Shown piece after piece: positions 28,430-29,040 of a stretch of DNA of 29,040 nucleotides; position 1 is the first letter of the stretch; every line of letters starts with the position of its first letter. The DNA lies in assembly GCA_964351905.1 (NCBI GenBank), contig CAYGPG010000023.1, positions 1 through 29,040 of the forward strand. The letters are read 5' to 3'. The position numbers and the translations under genes were made by a program. The DNA is from GCA-2708415 sp964351905 (GTDB lineage Bacteria > Pseudomonadota > Alphaproteobacteria > Micavibrionales > Micavibrionaceae). The notes under the pieces were generated by a model. That model was not told the origin of the DNA, made no database searches, and worked only from the letters and a program-made list of their open reading frames with translations.

Positions 28430-28717
28430 ATGTCACTCGATGAAAAAGCAGTTAAAAAAGTTGCCAACCTTGCGCGTTTAAAAATCACGGATGAGGACGC
28501 GAAGAAATATGGCCCGCAACTCTCTGGCATTATCGACTTTGTGGAGCAATTAAGCGAAGTGGATACAGACAATGTGGAGCCCTTGGCGAGCGTGGTGGAT
28601 ATCACCCTTCGCTTACGTGAAGACGAAATTACCGATGGTGGCTACCAAAAAGAAATTTTAGCCAACGCGCCAGAGACTCTAGAAGGTTTTTTTGTTGTGC
28701 CAAAAGTGGTGGAGTAA
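28430..28717 (+). CDS. gatC: Asp-tRNA(Asn)/Glu-tRNA(Gln) amidotransferase subunit GatC
   Basis: GatC stabilises the GatAB amidotransferase. The 95-aa protein starts MSLDEKAVKKVANLARLKIT and ends with FFVVPKVVE, both canonical; LSGIIDFVEQLSEVDTDNVEPL (29-50) is the linker helix, and LREDEIT is the conserved turn. A longer frame from 28379 was rejected because the family begins at this Met. An AAGAGAA stretch lies about 11 bases upstream. gatA would be expected next, but a membrane protein gene follows after a repeat; gatA must be further on or elsewhere. Confidence 0.92.
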   Translation: MSLDEKAVKKVANLARLKITDEDAKKYGPQLSGIIDFVEQLSEVDTDNVEPLASVVDITLRLREDEITDGGYQKEILANAPETLEGFFVVPKVVE

Positions 28718-28722
28718 AACGA

Positions 28723-28756
28723 CACCATCCTGAGCGAAGCCGAAGGATCTCCTTCC
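28723..28756. repeat. CATCCTGAGCGAAGCCGAAGGATC repeat (family B, single copy)
   Basis: It has the CATCCT (28726-28731) and AGGATC (28744-28749) ends with GAAGC between them. It is the half-unit seen twice in 15580-15652. It lies between gatC and the next gene. Confidence 0.5.
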
Positions 28757-28791
28757 AATAATGAGATTAAACAAAATAAGGAACTGTAAAA

Positions 28792-29040
28792 ATGAACCAA
28801 ATTAATGATCCAGATGAAATTAGTTACAAAGGTGCCCGCCGTAAAATTGGACGTTTAGCACCCTTAGTCTTGGCATTTGATATTGTGCTTGCCATTATTA
28901 TCTACCTCTTCCGCGGTGAAATTTTTGAGCAACCGCAAGCAGATTACCTTGGCGCCATGATTGCCGTAGGTTTAATTGCCGCAGGTGTTTTTTCCTTCTT
29001 CATTTTAAAAATGATGGAAAAACGTATCAATCTTGGCAAA
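28792..29040 (+). CDS. Small membrane protein, 3' end outside the window
   Basis: The frame runs from ATG 28792 to the window edge (83 codons visible). AAATAAGGAA, an AAGGA Shine-Dalgarno, lies about 10 bases upstream. After a charged start (MNQINDPDEISYKGARRKIG) there are two membrane helices, about residues 22-41 (APLVLAFDIVLAIIIYLF) and 55-73 (GAMIAVGLIAAGVFSFFI), then a basic end (MMEKRINLGK). I cannot name the family. The usual partner gatA is not here. Confidence 0.7.
   Translation, partial: MNQINDPDEISYKGARRKIGRLAPLVLAFDIVLAIIIYLFRGEIFEQPQADYLGAMIAVGLIAAGVFSFFILKMMEKRINLGK

Overview
The window reads as chromosomal DNA of an alphaproteobacterium of moderate-to-low GC with very short intergenic gaps. 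The basis is the gene set: a SufB-C-D-S-T operon headed by an Rrf2 regulator, a DUF1491 protein, FabA/FabB/FabI in one neighbourhood, an alphaproteobacterial-type Fur, a cytosolic PAS histidine kinase with an alphaproteobacterial-looking HisKA box, RuvX and GatC. Dispersed palindromes of the kind seen in Rickettsiales and Micavibrio-like genomes fit this. The exact lineage is inference.

Layout. 1-1668 (+): tail of a glycerophosphodiester phosphodiesterase, two small proteins, a terminator and rlmJ. 1673-5739 (mostly -): fabI, fabB and fabA for unsaturated fatty acid synthesis; fabB and fabA are separated by a repeat-rich gap and an unrelated + strand gene. 5799-7405 (-): an unknown protein and an exported SH3 protein. 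7559-8640 (+): a decayed second 5' end of dusA followed by intact dusA. 8739-10978 (+): four unrecognised genes ending at a strong terminator. 11358-18307 (-): the iron-sulfur assembly block (Rrf2 regulator, sufB, three small genes, sufC, sufD, sufS, sufT, then a sufA/iscA-like gene), almost all joined by 1-8 nt overlaps and preceded by an IscR-type operator. 18602-21132 (-): DUF1491, Fur and a histidine kinase. 21273-24859 (-): upp with a degenerate GGDEF gene, a divergent tgt, a GxxExxY gene bounded by perfect 17-bp inverted repeats, and rpmB. 24993-29040: a CobD/CbiB-like membrane protein (-), a Met-rich small protein, a YgjP-type metallopeptidase and a probably leaderless gene (+), ruvX (-), gatC (+) and the start of a two-helix membrane protein.

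The most interesting signals are (1) the GxxExxY gene as a compact 470-bp cassette with terminal inverted repeats and matching internal sub-repeats, lodged between rpmB and tgt, with a possible empty copy between fabI and fabB; (2) a relic of a second dusA 5' end, now a 36-codon leader overlapping dusA by ATGA, as expected if an integrative element once used the 5' end of dusA as its attachment site; (3) three small genes, two of them membrane proteins, wired into the suf operon by serial ATGA overlaps; (4) a Tgt that has lost two of three zinc cysteines and carries a glycine where bacterial preQ1-specific enzymes have valine. There is no CRISPR array, rRNA or tRNA gene that I can see.
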